A stretch of 64,000 bases of DNA from Vicia villosa (Eukaryota > Streptophyta > Magnoliopsida > Fabales > Fabaceae). The notes under the pieces are model-generated. The model saw only the letters and a list, made by a program, of their open reading frames with translations, searched no databases and was not told where the DNA came from. The position numbers and the translations under genes are program-made. Below are positions 1-11,970 of the stretch, in pieces. Numbering within the stretch: the stretch's first letter is position 1; every line of letters begins with the position of its first letter. The stretch is from contig NC_081186.1 in NCBI RefSeq assembly GCF_029867415.1, forward strand, positions 12,284,930 through 12,348,929. The letters run 5' to 3'.

Positions 1-212
1 CCCTTTAGATAGAAACAAACATAGGTGGATACCATCGAGTACGATGGGCGCGAGGGGTGCTAATACCTTCCCCTCGCGTAACCGACTCCCGTACCTTGAT
101 TCTCTGGTCGCAAGACCCTGTTCCTTCCTTTGTTAGGCTTTCTGATATTCCTTTCCCTTATGGGATAAATATATTGGTGGCGACTCTGTTCATTTTTCGC
201 GAGCGTGCGACA
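1..212 (+). repeat. 3' end of a Tat/Ogre-type LTR (fragment)
   Basis: This segment has the block order gggtgctaataccttccc, then a short cytosine-rich stretch, then ggtggcgactctg. The same order occurs at 2800-2960 and in the last 160 bases of the solo LTR that ends at 15660. That solo LTR has a target duplication, so its end is known, and this piece is read as the corresponding LTR terminus. The right limit, near gcgtgcgaca, is approximate. The rest of the LTR lies outside the window, and no primer site follows, so the element is broken here. Confidence 0.5.
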
Positions 213-2790
213 CCCATAACATCAAGATAACTTCTCCAAATGCAAAAAAGCTTCCAAAGTAGCTTGTAGAGGACATCTTGAGGTTTCTAAAAAGTACAAG
301 AACTCCTTTATATGATCAAAATTGAGGAATTTATGCCTTGTTGAAGTTGGCTATTTTTTGGGAAAATGCATGAAACCAACATTGATCAAAAATGTTTTTT
401 TTCCAAAAGAGGCCAAGTATTCATGATCCAAACATGTTTCTAATGATGTTAAAGGGCTCCCACGACCAACATAAGGCCCATGAGATTTTTATTTCTTTTT
501 TAATTTGATTTTATTCCATTTAAAGTTAAATTAAAAAAGAAATGGTTCAAGATAATGATTCAAGGCTTTTGTCCTTAGCATGAGCCATCAAATTTGATCC
601 AAACTCTGCAGCATAGAGATGTACAACAGGCCTATAGCAAGAGGGGTGAAGAAAATTGAAGCCATGGCCAAGAAATTCAAAGCTTTTAGTATTAAAAAAT
701 TCAAAAGTTCAAAAACAATCAATGCTTGTTAGCTTAATATTTCAGCACCTCTATTGCCTATAAAATGCTTAGAACACTTCAGCAATAGGACACACACGAA
801 TTCAGAACAAAACATATGCTTGTATCACTCTTGTACCAACTTGAAAATTTTAAAGAAATTGAAAATTCGAATTTTTAGTTTGAGTTAGATTCAGTTGCAA
901 ATAATTGTCCAAACATGACCCTCAAGTGATTCTGAAACTATTCCAATAGTTTCCATCAACCAAAACACCTTAAACCAAGCTCCATAGCTCACAGTTTGTT
1001 CAAACAAAAACCTATAAAAATATAATCATACATGCATATTCAATAAGATGTAATCCCATATTTAAGTTTAGTTTGATGTTTTGATCATTTCTGGAAGTTT
1101 AATTGAGGTTTGGATGCTTGTACACGAAGTTGCCATTCTAGGGTTCTTGAACTCCATTTTAGGATTATTCGATTTAGGAAAAATTAGGAGAAACTAAGGG
1201 CATATTTGAACTCAGGGGACAATTTTAAGTTGAACCATGGCCTCCTAATTAGTTTATATTGCTTGTGTAAAGTTTTGATTGTTTGCAGGTCTACAGCTAC
1301 GCAAAAAACCATAGCTAAAAGCTTTAGCCACAGTTGCAGAAGCTTTAGCAACGGAAAGGAGGAAGAAGACGAAGCGTGGTAGGCTCTGATTGGCCAGAAA
1401 ACGCACGTCAGCAAGTTTAAATTCCTTAGATCCAGTGTTTGTGCGCTCATCATAAGCCATGCTTCCTTGCTTCAGCAGCCACATGATCAATCCTGCCAGC
1501 TCATCCAACGCATCTGAGCACGCATCCATACCATAGACCCTCCCATCAACCACACCAGATCGTATATTTAATATATTTTCTATTTTATTTGATTTTCCTT
1601 GTAAAATTAATTTAAAATAGTTTTAAAAATCAAAAAATTATATTAAAAATATTTTTAGTGTGATAAAATGTTTAATTAATTTTTGACACAAAAATATTTT
1701 ATTTTTCTTCATAATTAAAAATATTTTGTTTAATTAATTAGATAATATTTATATATTCATCTTTTAATTATTTCTAACCTATTAAAAAAATCAAAAAAAT
1801 ATTTTCTTTTATTTAAATTAGGTTTATATATTATAAACTAATTTTGTACATGTTTAGAATATTTTTCTCTTTAAGTTTAATTTATGTGTATAATTATTTG
1901 TATAATTATATGTTAATTAGCTTAATAATCTCCAAAACAAATTTCAAAATCACAAAAAAATAATTTTATTTTTAAAATTAATTAACAAGCAACTTGGACA
2001 TATTTTAGACTTAATTTTTTAGGTTTAAATTTTATTTCTAATTTCTAACCTTTTAATTAAATTAATTATGCATTAATTTTAATTAAAATCAACCATCCAA
2101 AAATCCCAAAATATTTTCCCTTTATCTTATTGCAATTTAAATACATAGATAAGTGTATAGGTTGTCAAATTCATGTAAATAGCGTAGTTTACATTTCTCG
2201 CACAATCGATGTAATAGCGTATATTTACTTTCCGCATTTTACATTCCCGCACTTTAATTTTTGTACATATAAAACTGCGTGTATGACAAGAATAAAACTT
2301 AAGCGCTAGATCACTAATCTCAAAGATAACATATCTGAAAATAAAACACAATCACACTTGCACCTCTTAGGGTAATCCCTCTGTTACTCTTTTCAAAATC
2401 AATTCTACTGTTTCAAATGCGATTCAAATTTTTTCTTCTGTATCCAGTCAAGGAAAATTTTCTAAAAGAAATAGGAAAGGACCTTATGAACTTAGGGTAG
2501 ATCTCCTAATTGCTTGCTCAAATAAAACAAAACAACAAATGTTTTCACATATCACTGTTTTTCCAAAACAAAACTTTCAAAAGACAACACTTTGTATATA
2601 TCCAAACAAGGATCATTACGAAGTTATCTTTTTTTTTTTAACCATCAAAATATCTTTCGAAAGATAAACACTTTGTATACATCCATACACGAATCATTAC
2701 AAATTAAAGTTAATTCTTTATAAAAGTATTTAAAACCACATACAAGCATTTTAAAGCAAGACAAACGATTCAAACAAGTGAGCTAAGCAA
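213..2790. other. AT-rich non-coding stretch, probably decayed LTR body
   Basis: No protein, RNA gene or intact element end was recognised. 1560-2120 is extremely AT-rich. A more mixed-composition segment at about 1260-1560 carries the longest minus-strand open frames, but they show no known domain or codon pattern. Because a Tat/Ogre-type LTR end lies directly to the right (2791-2991), the stretch may be the body of that LTR. No TGTCATACCCC-like start was found, so this is only an inference. Confidence 0.35.
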
Positions 2791-2991
2791 TTAAGAGCCC
2801 ATGGATAACCATGGATACAAAGGGTGCTAACACCTTCCCTTTGTATAACCTACCCCCGAACCCAAAATCTCTTTAAGGTCTTTTTCAGTTTCTTTTATAA
2901 ACCTTTCCTTAATTGGATAAAATAAAAGCCGGTGGCGACTCTCTGGTTTTCACAACTCAAAAATAAAAGAAGAGTTAGTTCGCATACGACA
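2791..2991 (+). repeat. 3' end of a second Tat/Ogre-type LTR
   Basis: It contains gggtgctaacaccttccc, a run of cytosines and ggtggcgactct in the same spacing as at the window start and in the solo LTR at 12872-15660. It stops near gcatacgaca, where it abuts an Athila 5' LTR that has lost its own first 56 bases. The junction is therefore a recombination or deletion scar and not a clean insertion boundary. Confidence 0.5.
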
Positions 2992-4275
2992 CTTGGTAAC
3001 ACTTTGTGGTTGTTTTTAGGTGTTTTTCTTTAATTTATCTAGTTATAGTTTATTTGTATGCAATTTGTTTTTGTGCCATTTATCGTTGTCTATTAGGTGT
3101 TTTGATCTCGTTTGGTGATTGTTTTAGGTTGGCTTTGGATTGAAGAAAGATCGCATGTCCAAGTGGTACACAAGAAGGAAACGAAGAGTAAAAATAAAGT
3201 GGATAGGCAGAGGCTGACATGGTCTGCCCGTGTCACCTGACACGGCCGTGTCAGACCTCCTGAAGCAAGTTCCCCCAGATGGTAGAAGCTAACACGGTCT
3301 GCCCGTGTCAAGTGACACGGCCGTGTTAGCTAGTGCGGACAGAAATCCTGATTTTTTATGTTTTGATATTTTTAAAGTACCAGGGGCATTTTTGATATTC
3401 TGTCTTGGACCTGAAAACCTAGAGAGGTTAAAAGTGATTTGAGAGACAAGGATAAGGCACTTTTTTCATCGTACGATAGAATTCCAAATAGAGGAGAAAG
3501 ATAGCTTCATCAAGAGTTTGGAAGACGAAGAGATTCAACGGTGGACACCATTGAAGATCAGAGTTTTCACTAATCTTTGTAATGTCTAAACTCTTTAATT
3601 TGTGTTTCTTGAATACTATGAGAGGCTAAACCCCCCAATGCTAGGGGGTGTCCCTGATTTGATTTGTAATGACTATGAATATCGTATTTCTTTAATCCAA
3701 TGTTCGTATTATTCAATTTGATTGTATAATGTTTTTATGCTTTCTTTGTCGGACAAACAAGGATTGATTTCCGGTTAACAATTTGTAGGACTACGGTTGT
3801 TAAGGTTTTTATAAAATTGAATCTTATAGTTATCACCTAGGACTAGGGATACCATAAGGTTATTTAGAAATTCTTGATTAATTACAGCTTTGGTTTAATC
3901 CTCTATTTCTAAGGAATTAGGTAATAGGATTATAAACCAAAAGGTTTTCACTAAGAACTTAGGAAAACATCCTTAAGAATAAATAATTGCATCCTATGAA
4001 CTTGTTACAAAGATCTTTATTCAGAGGAGTTATAAAGCACATCATACACTTTACCTTGGCATTATTCTCATTTTATAGAAAAGTTCAATTTTAATTTCAG
4101 CTTATTTATTTTAATTCACTTGTTTCATTTTAAACAAAAAACCTATATGCCCTTTTGTTTAATTGACTCGTTACAATAACTTATATTTCCTACGCAATCC
4201 TCGAGATCGATACTTGGGGTAAAACCCATTATAACTACATCGGTGAAAATAGTACACTTGCTATTTTACCAATCA
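2992..4275 (+). repeat. 5' LTR of the plus-strand Athila element, left end truncated
   Basis: It aligns with 16203-17160, starting at cttggtaacac, and ends ...ccaatca just before the primer site. Compared with the 3' LTR it lacks the first 56 bases, including the TGATCGGT terminus. It keeps about 320 bases (roughly 3711-4032) that are deleted from the 3' copy. It carries two copies of a palindromic module of the type tgacacgg...ccgtgtca (3214-3254 and 3287-3333) and a C5/G5 hairpin near 3632-3655. Confidence 0.88.
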
Positions 4276-4281
4276 AGTTTT

Positions 4282-4299
4282 TGGCGCCGTTACCGGGGA
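4282..4299 (+). other. Primer-binding site, tRNA-Asp type
   Basis: TGGCGCCGTTACCGGGGA is complementary to the 3' end of plant tRNA-Asp(GUC) at 17 of 18 positions. It lies six bases after the 5' LTR. The minus-strand relative at 26286-26303 has the exact 18-base match, so the A at 4292 is a change in this copy. This is where minus-strand DNA synthesis would be primed. Confidence 0.88.
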
Positions 4300-4430
4300 T
4301 TGCCAAAATATAAGTAATTAATAATTCAATTAAAATTTTGTTGCTCTGCAACTAAAATTTTATATCTTCTGCAATTTGTATTTTGTTTAATTTTTAATTT
4401 TACTCCCAACTAATCATTGTCTAATCTTGT

Positions 4431-6284
4431 ATGCGAGGTAAGGCCTCAGCAGAATTTCTTTTTGACGCAGAACCAGAAAGATCATTGCGAGCACGACTTC
4501 GAGAAGTTAAGCAGAAAAGACTGGCATCAAAAGAAGAATCACCCATAGTTTTAGAATCGGAAAATGAAGAAGTACTATCCATCCCATCCGAGCAGTCAGA
4601 TTCAGAATCTAAAACTATGGCAGCTGATCCGCCTCCCGCGGAGAGACTTTTAGGTGATTATTGAAGGGCTAATTCACCACTTGGCCAAATGACAATAGTA
4701 AATCAATCGGTCAATGTGGCACACTTCCAATTACATCCTTCTACTATCCGCCAGTTGGAGAGCAAGCCCTTTTCAGGAAGAATCAACGAAGATGCAAATA
4801 AGCATCTATAGAGATTCCTCACCACAACAACTTCATTGAAGATAGAAGGCCATTCTAAAGAAGCCAAGAGACTTGTGATGTTTCCATTCACCCTATCCGA
4901 AGATGCGGAAAAGTGGTTTTACTCACTTCCAGCTGGGAGTATCACGACATGGCAAGAAATGGAAAATGCTTTCCTTAATGAGTATTTCCCTGCTTCGGTT
5001 TTCATTCGAAAAAGATATGACATTGTCAATTTCAAGCAGAAAGAAGGGGAATCACTTGGAGATGCATATAAAAGGTTTAAGAGGTGTTTGGTTGCATGTC
5101 CTACTCATAAGATGGACCCAACCGAGCAAATACAGACTTTTGTGAATGGTCTACGAGTCAAGACAAAATAGCTTATAGACACTGCTGCCAGTGGCTCAAC
5201 TAATTTCTCAACAGCCACTGGTATCAAGAGGATCATAGAAGCAATTGCCGCTAATGAGCATATTGAGTTGTATGATCGCACAATGAACCAACCCGGAGGA
5301 AAATTTGATTTAAAGCTTGCAGATCAGGTTGTTAAAATGGAAGACCAGATTGCGGCTGAGGTAGAAAGAAGACTAAAGAAGATGAATATTGGAGAACAGA
5401 AAGTAGCACAAGTTGAGCCAGTCACATCAGTTATGTGTGAAATATGTGGTGGACCGCATTTTGCTATGCATTGTATGGCAACGCAGGAACAGATGGAACA
5501 GATTCATATGTTGAGGCAGAATAATCCATACGCCAACACATATAATCCAGGATGGAAAAATCATCCTAATTTCGCATGGAAAGACCAACAAGGAAATTTT
5601 CAAAAGCAGGGACCCAACCAATATCAAGCTCAAACTCAGCCACAACAATAAAGACCTCCACAACAACCCCCATACCAGCAACAATTTCAACAACATCCAC
5701 AATAGTTCCAAACTCAGGGTCAACAACAATTCCAACAACAGGTACCGAAGAAAGCAGATTGGGAGATCGCTATTGAAAAAATGGCAGCTCAAAACTCTCA
5801 ATTCCAGGAAGAAACTAGGAGCAGTCTGAGGAACACCGGAGCATCAATCAAAAATATGGAAATTCAAATGAGTCAGATTGCGCAACAAATGACCAACTTT
5901 CAACCACAGGGCGCTCTACCAAGTGCTACGGTTACTAATCCCAGAGACAATAATCATGTGAACGCTGTGACAACCAGAAGCAATAAGTCTAAAGACACAC
6001 ATGAGAAGAATTCTGATGAAGAAGATCTATTGATTGAAGTGGATTTAGAGATTAAAGAAAATGAGGTTGCAAGTCAAGAGGTTACTGGTGATGAAAGGGT
6101 GGCAAAAGAAAAAGTAGTTGCACCAAAACCGGCAGTTAAACTCCCTTTCCCCACAAGGAATAAGAAGAAAGGACAAAATGAGAAAAACTTCGAGAAGTTC
6201 TTGGAGATGTTCAAGAAACTTGAGCTGAACATTCCCTTCTTAGAGGCACTTGAGCAAATGCCTACCTATGCAAAATTCATGTAA
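4431..6284 (+). pseudogene. Athila gag (capsid/nucleocapsid), disabled by stops
   Basis: The frame begins MRGKASAEFLFDAE, the same start as gag in the minus-strand relative (26133). The capsid region (codons about 135-250 from the start) includes the stretch ending EWFYSLPAGS-like in both copies, here EKWFYSLPAGS. A zinc-knuckle-like motif CEICGGPHFAMHC (spacing CX2CX3HX4C) lies near 5438-5476, followed by a Gln-rich segment. In-frame stops lie at 4662, 4809, 5169, 5649, 5703 and 6282. At 4809 and 5169 the minus-strand relative has CAG where this copy has TAG, so these are C-to-T losses. Gag would form the virus-like particle; this copy cannot. Confidence 0.85.
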
Positions 6285-7883
6285 AACATCATTTCAAAGA
6301 AGCGGACCATCGAGAATGATCCGATTATTCTAATTGAAACTTGTAGTTCTATTTTGCAGGGTATGAAGATTCCGGTTAAAAAGAAAGATCGAGGTTCAGT
6401 AACTATTCCATGTACCATCGGGGATAGGTCCTTCAAGAAAGCTCTTGTCGATTTGGGAGCAAGTGTAAGTCTTATGCCATTATCCATTTACAAAAGATTG
6501 GGAATAGGTAAAGTACAAGATACACGAATGACACTTCAATTTGCTGACCAACAAGATACACGAATGACACTTCAATTTGCTGACCAATTGGTGAAAAGAC
6601 CTTATAGGGTGGTAGAAGATGTGCTAGTGAAGATCGATAAGTTCGTATTCCCTGTAGATTTTGTCATTCTAGAGATGCCTGAAGATGAAGAGATACCAAT
6701 CATTTTAGGGAGAACATTTTTAGAGACGGGGAGATGCTTGATCGATATAGAAGAAGGCACGATGACTTTGAAAGTTTATGATGAGGAGCTAAATATTGAT
6801 GTGCGAAACACCATGAAATACAAAGATGACATTGCCACAAGTCAACACATTGAGGTAATTGATCAAATTTGTGATGAAGGAAATTCTTTGACAATACAAA
6901 AGTTACCGTTGGAAAGAGTTTTGAGTTTATCAATCTTTAGAGGAGAGGAGGAAGTTGATGAAAAAGATAGTGAAGTTTTAGCCATGATGGAAACAACATC
7001 ATTTGTCAAAAATTCTCGCCACAACCGATGGGAAGAGCTAAGGAAACCGTTAGTGGAGGGAAATAAAGATGAACCTAAGAAGGTGGCTGAATTGAAACAA
7101 CTACCGGATAATCTCAAATATGTTTTCCTTAACGTTGAAAGTAGATGTTCGGCTATCATAAGTTCCCACCTCGAAATTCTCCAAGAAAACAAGCTGGTTG
7201 AAGTTTTGAAAAAGCATAAAAGTGCCATGGGGTGGTCAATTGAAGATTTGAAAGGGATTAGTCCTACAATTTGCATGCACAAAATTCTCATGGAAGATGA
7301 TAAAAAACCAGTAGTACAACCTCAAAGGCGACTGAATCCTGCGATGAAAGAAGTTGTTAGGAAGGAAGTGGTGAAACTATTAGATGCAGGGATGATCTAC
7401 CCTATATCAGATAGTGCTTGAGTGAGTTCTGTTCATGTTGTACCAAAGAAGGGGGGAACTATGGTGATAAAGAATGAAAAAAATGAGTTGATCCCTACAA
7501 GGACGGTCACAGGGTGGAGAGTTTGCATAGATTACAGGAGGTTAAATTTGGCAACCAGGAAGGATCATTTCCCACTACCTTTCCTTGATCAAATGCTGGA
7601 AAGGTTAGCGGGTCATGACTATTATTGTTTCCTCGATGGGTATTCAGGGTATAATCAGATAGCGGTGGCACCAGAAGACCAAGAGAAGACAGCTTTTACT
7701 TTCCCGTTTGGTATTTTTGCCTACAGAAGGATGCCATTCGGACTATGTAATGCATCTGTTACCTTTCAAAGATGTATGCAAGTTATCTTTGATGACATGC
7801 TTGAAAATTACTCATATGTTGAAGCACTCACTTTTGATAATTGTTTAACTAACCTTGCTCTTGTGTTAGAAAGATGCCAGTAG
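6285..7883 (+). pseudogene. Athila protease and N-terminal reverse transcriptase, disabled
   Basis: This continues the gag frame. The aspartic protease active-site region reads VDLGASVSLMPLS near 6448-6486 and is followed by a flap-side IILGRTFL segment near 6700. The reverse transcriptase starts around 7300, with CIDYRRLN near 7527-7550 and GYSGYNQI near 7639. After FDDMLENY (7788-7811) the expected block containing the two catalytic aspartates is absent; the sequence jumps to TFDNCLTNLALVLE. Stops lie at 7419 and 7881. A 36-base in-frame tandem duplication at about 6514-6586 repeats the peptide QDTRMTLQFADQ. This copy has no working polymerase. Confidence 0.85.
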
Positions 7884-9455
7884 AACAATTTGATCCTCAA
7901 TTGGGAGAAATGTCACTTCATGGTGCGTGAAGGTATAGTGCTAGGCCACAAAATTTCTCACAAAGGAATTGAAGTGGACCAAGCAAAGATTGAAGTCATA
8001 GAAAAACTACCCCCACCGATGAACGAAAAAGGTATTCGAAGTTTCTTAGGACATGTGGGTTTCTACCGCAGGTTCATAAGAGATTTTTCTAAGATAGCGA
8101 AACCTTTAACTACTCTCCTGGTTAAGGATAAGGCTTTCGTATTTAATAATGAGTGTGTCGTGGCATTTGAAACGGTAAAAAAAAAATTAGTGTCGGCACC
8201 AATTGTTGTGGCCCCAGATTGGTCTCTACCTTTTGAGATCATGTGTGATCCGAGTGATATCATAATCGGGGCAGTTCTAGGACAGCGTAGAGAGAAACTA
8301 TTGCATGTTATATATTACGCTAGTCATGTTTTGAACCCTGCACAGATAAACTATGCTACCACAGAGAAGGAGTTGCTAGCCGTTGTCTATGCATTTGACA
8401 AATTCAGGCAATATCTGTTGGGTTCTAGAGTCATTGTTTATACTGACCATGCTGCTTTGAAGTATCTTTTTGCTAAACAGGACTCCAAGTCAAGACTTCT
8501 GAGATGGATTTTACTCCTTCAAGAGTTCGATGTTGAAATTAGAGACAAGAAGGGGTGTGAAAATACTGTAGCAGATCATCTTTCTCGAATGTCACCGATC
8601 AAGGAAATTGAAGAAACACGCCCAATAAAGGACGAGTTCGCCGATGAACAAATCCTCGCTGTTATTGGTAGACCATGGTTCGCCGATGAACAAATCCTCG
8701 CTGTTATTGGTAGACCATGGTTCGCCGATTATGCGAACTATTTGGTAGGTGGTATTATCCCTGATGATTTTGATTATAACCAAAAGAAAAAGTTTTTGCA
8801 TGATTGCAGGTTCTACTTGTGGGATGACCCATTCTTGTACAAGAAGGGACTCGATGGTTTGATTAGAAGATGCGTACCAGAGGAAGAACAAAGGGATGTA
8901 CTAATAGCATGCCATGACTCCGAATATGGAGGACATTTCAGTGGTGATAGAACTGCTGCAAAAGTCCTACAATCCGGGTTGTATTGGCCTACTTTATTCA
9001 AAGACGCTCAAGGCGTTGTGAAAGAATGCGATAGGTGTCAAAGAACGGGCAATATCTCCAAAAGGAATCAGATGCCTCAGAAGGGCATTCTTGAAGTTGA
9101 ATTGTTTGATGTGTGGGGCATTGATTTCATGGGACCGTTCCCACCCTCCTTTGGGAAGAACTACATCCTTGTAGCCGTTGAATACGTCTCTAAGTGGGTT
9201 GAAGCAGTCGCTCTACCTGCAAATGATGCTAGGGTAGTAGTGACCTTCCTCAAAAACAATATTTTCTCACGATTTTGGGTACCCAGAGCACTCATAAGCG
9301 ATGAAGGCACCCATTTCTTGAACAAGTTGATGGAGAATCTACTGAAGAAGTACAATGTGAAGCACAAGATTGCAACTGCATATCATCTTCAAACTAGTGG
9401 TAAGGTAGAGGTATCGAACAGGCAAATCAAGCAGATTCTCGAAAAAGACTGTTAG
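7884..9455 (+). pseudogene. Athila RT C-terminus, RNase H and integrase
   Basis: A 521-codon open stretch in the same frame. The RT thumb is at 7890-8130 ([21 protein letters not shown]). RNase H spans about 8220-8590 ([48 protein letters not shown]). The integrase zinc finger has His/His/Cys/Cys at about 8910-9040 ([13 protein letters not shown], then CDRCQ). The catalytic core has its first Asp in WGIDFMGPF and its second in ISDEGTHF. A 42-base tandem duplication at 8637-8724 repeats [14 protein letters not shown] in frame between RNase H and integrase. The stretch ends at a stop at 9453, reached after a one-base change in an A run near 9440. Confidence 0.88.
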
Positions 9456-9900
9456 CGCTTCGAGAAAGGATTGGTCTCTGAAGCTTGAAGATGCACTATG
9501 GGCATACAGGACATCATTCAAAACTCCCATAGGTATGTCTCCCTATCAGTTAGTTTATGGTAAAGCATGCCATCTGCCGCTCGAACTTGAGCATAAGGCA
9601 TTTTGGGCCTCTAAATTCCTGAATTATGATATTGTGAGAGCGGGAGAATCCCGAATTCTTCAACTTCATGAATTAGAAGAATTCCGGAATCAAGCTTATG
9701 AGAATGCCAAAATTTATAAAGACACAACAAAAAATGGCATGATCAGAAGATTCAGAAGAAGAAATTTTGGGAAGGGCAATTGGTGCTGTTGTTCAATTCC
9801 AGGTTAAAACTATTCCCTGGAAAACTCAAGTCAAGATGGTCAGGACCTTTCGTGGTGAACAAAGTATTCCCTCATAGGGCTATAGAGCTAAGGAATGAAT
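9456..9900 (+). pseudogene. Athila integrase C-terminal part, frameshifted
   Basis: After the A-run frameshift near 9440, integrase coding continues in another frame: [14 protein letters not shown], then [20 protein letters not shown] second frameshift near 9735 moves the frame again to the basic linker and the C-terminal GPY/F-like segment ([15 protein letters not shown]), which ends at a stop near 9899. Two frameshifts within 300 bases show that selection no longer acts on this part. The placement directly after the RNase H-integrase stretch leaves little doubt about identity. Confidence 0.8.
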
Positions 9901-10702
9901 AAAATGGAGACACGTTCAAAGTGAATGGGCAAAGATTGAAACCATATAACACTGGACAAGGAGCGGTAACAATCGAACAGGTTCGTCTCACCTGATGAGA
10001 TGAACGATCGTCGAGCCATGCGACGTTAAACGAAGCGCTTTGTGGGAGGCAACCCACGTGTTTCTAATGTTTTCCGTTTTTTTTTGTTTATGTTTTTGCA
10101 GAGCCATCAAGGAGTGTAGAGAGAAGGAAGAGCAAGCACAAGAGAAAGAAAGAAATTATTTTTTGAAAAACAGTGCCTGACACGGTCTTCCCGTGACACC
10201 TGACACGGCTGTGTCAGGCTGAGCATCCCAAAACAAAAAAAAAAGAAGAGAATAAAGAAAATTTCTGAAAAACAGTGCCTGACACGGTCTTCCCGTGTCA
10301 CCTGACACGACCGTGTCTGGTTGATCGTCCCAAAATAAAAAAGAAGAAAGGAAAACAGAGGGTGACACGGTCTGCCCGTGTCACGGCCTTCGGAAAAAAA
10401 TTCAAATTTCCTCCTCTTCCTTTAGTTGGAGGGACCACCACTTAAACCTTTTCTTCCACTATTCCCCTTCTCTCTCTTCATTATCCCCCATATTTTCTTC
10501 TTCCTTCTTCCATCTCTTTCGCCCGAAACCCTCCACCTCCATTAAACCTCCACAAAAACGTTCCTCCATATCTCTCAACAATCATCAAAACCCCATACCT
10601 CCTTCACAAAAAGCGAACAAAATCTCGTGCTTTACACGTCTACGGTCGCCGTTTTCACTAACTCCGAATTTCAAGTTTTGTCTTTTTTGTAGGTTGCCCA
10701 AA
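9901..10702 (+). other. Pol-env spacer with hairpins and palindromic modules
   Basis: No coding sequence. A block at 10017-10058 (gacgttaaacgaagcgctt, then tgtgggaggcaacccacg) is almost identical to the reverse complement of 23612-23664, which follows the ORF of the minus-strand relative. It can fold into GAAGCGCTT and GTGGG/CCCAC stems. Three palindromic modules of the tgacacgg...ccgtgtca type lie at about 10177-10217, 10279-10321 and 10361-10386, matching modules in the LTR. 10400-10570 is a pyrimidine-rich tract, and tcttttttgtag at 10681-10692 resembles a 3' splice site just before the next ATG. Confidence 0.6.
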
Positions 10703-11970
10703 ATGCCCCCAAAGCGCCCGGCAAAAGGAAAGCAACCAATGGGTGAAACATCACGGTCACGAACCAAGCGCGGTCAAGACACTTCAGCCGAACCAAATGC
10801 TCACAACATCTCTTTCAAGAAACCGGAGCATGAGGTTCGATACTCTCGTCACATCCAACGGAAAATTATTCTGAACAGGTATCTCTGTGCTCAAACTCTA
10901 ACTGACTTAGGTCTTGCTGAGGATGTCTATAGATTGCTGAATAATTTAGGGCTGCTAGAGTATATGAGAAACCACACACCCTCCTATGAGCGGATTTCCA
11001 TTGAGTTTCTAAGTACTTTTGAGTACACGGTACATACAAAATGGGAGGGTGTTGTCCCTATGTGCACAGGTGCTCTGACTTTTAATCTCTTCAACGAAGA
11101 GTATCATTTGACGTTAGAGGAATTAGCTGTTGTCCTGAATATACACGTTGATGGGCCTGGAAATTTTCCAAAAACATTCAGCCCAATCAGGTTCTGGAAG
11201 GACATAACTGGAGACCAAGAATACGAAGCTATGGGTGCGAAGGCAACCCGGATTCACAATCCATGCTTCCGGTAAATGTCTGGCGTATTCTATGTTTGGC
11301 AGGGGTGATAGCACAGTTGTAATCTCCCAAGCTAAACTTTTTCTCATACATTCAATGACCGAAGGGACTCCGGTAAATGTCGCCGCATTTGTGGCGACCC
11401 ATTTGCGAAAAGTAGGTAAAGCGGTATCCGGTGATATTTCTGTTGGTGGGATAATCACCCAAATCGTCCGGTTTGTAGGTATTGATCCTGAGGAGCATCA
11501 GGACAACAAAATCCCAGGTATGAGTAAACTTGATATGCATGCTCTGATTAACCAGCTTATGATTGTAAGACAGGGGGACCGGTATGGATACCAGGTGATA
11601 AAGAAAGTGATTATGCACCTACCCAACCCAGCAAGAACATCCACTCTTGATCGTGAAAATTGGCGTTATGTAATTTTCGGATCCAACTTCCATTTTGTAC
11701 CAGGAGAGGACATTCCTATGGAAGGCGAGAACATGCATGCGAATATGGGTGAATCTTCACAAGGGGATAGGCAGCATCCATCACACACTTCGTATGAGTG
11801 GAGTTGGTTGCAAGGAGAAGTTGCTGAGCTCGGGGCTGAACAAACCCGGCAAGGAATTGAGTTGTTCCGACAGGGCACCGAGCAAACCCGATAAGGCGAA
11901 TTGCTCACCAGCATGAGCCAAATGATTCAACAATTGATGTTGCATTTTCCTCATCCTCCTCCGCAGTAAG
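10703..11970 (+). pseudogene. Athila third ORF (env-like / ATHILA ORF-1 family), frameshifted
   Basis: The ATG at 10703 opens a basic N-terminus (MPPKRPAKGKQPM). This is followed by a globular region (about residues 50-190) and, after a frameshift between about 11225 and 11260, by a second stretch from 11235 to an in-frame TAA at 11892-11894; the frame then continues to TAG-type termination near 11968. The position between integrase and the 3' LTR is that of the env-like ORF of Athila elements. No clear signal peptide, fusion peptide or membrane anchor is visible, so env is a positional label, not a demonstrated function. The C-terminal part has short Gln/Arg-rich repeats (EQTRQG). Confidence 0.65.

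Noticed and set aside
1184..1553. Two overlapping minus-strand ORFs
   Set aside because: No recognisable domain, located in probable LTR sequence, both frames open over the same bases.
6863..7291. Minus-strand 142-codon frame
   Set aside because: Antisense to the Athila protease/RT frame; no domain.
10107..10368. Minus-strand ORFs of 64 and 70 codons
   Set aside because: They result from the duplicated palindromic modules in the pol-env spacer; peptides are repeats of the module.
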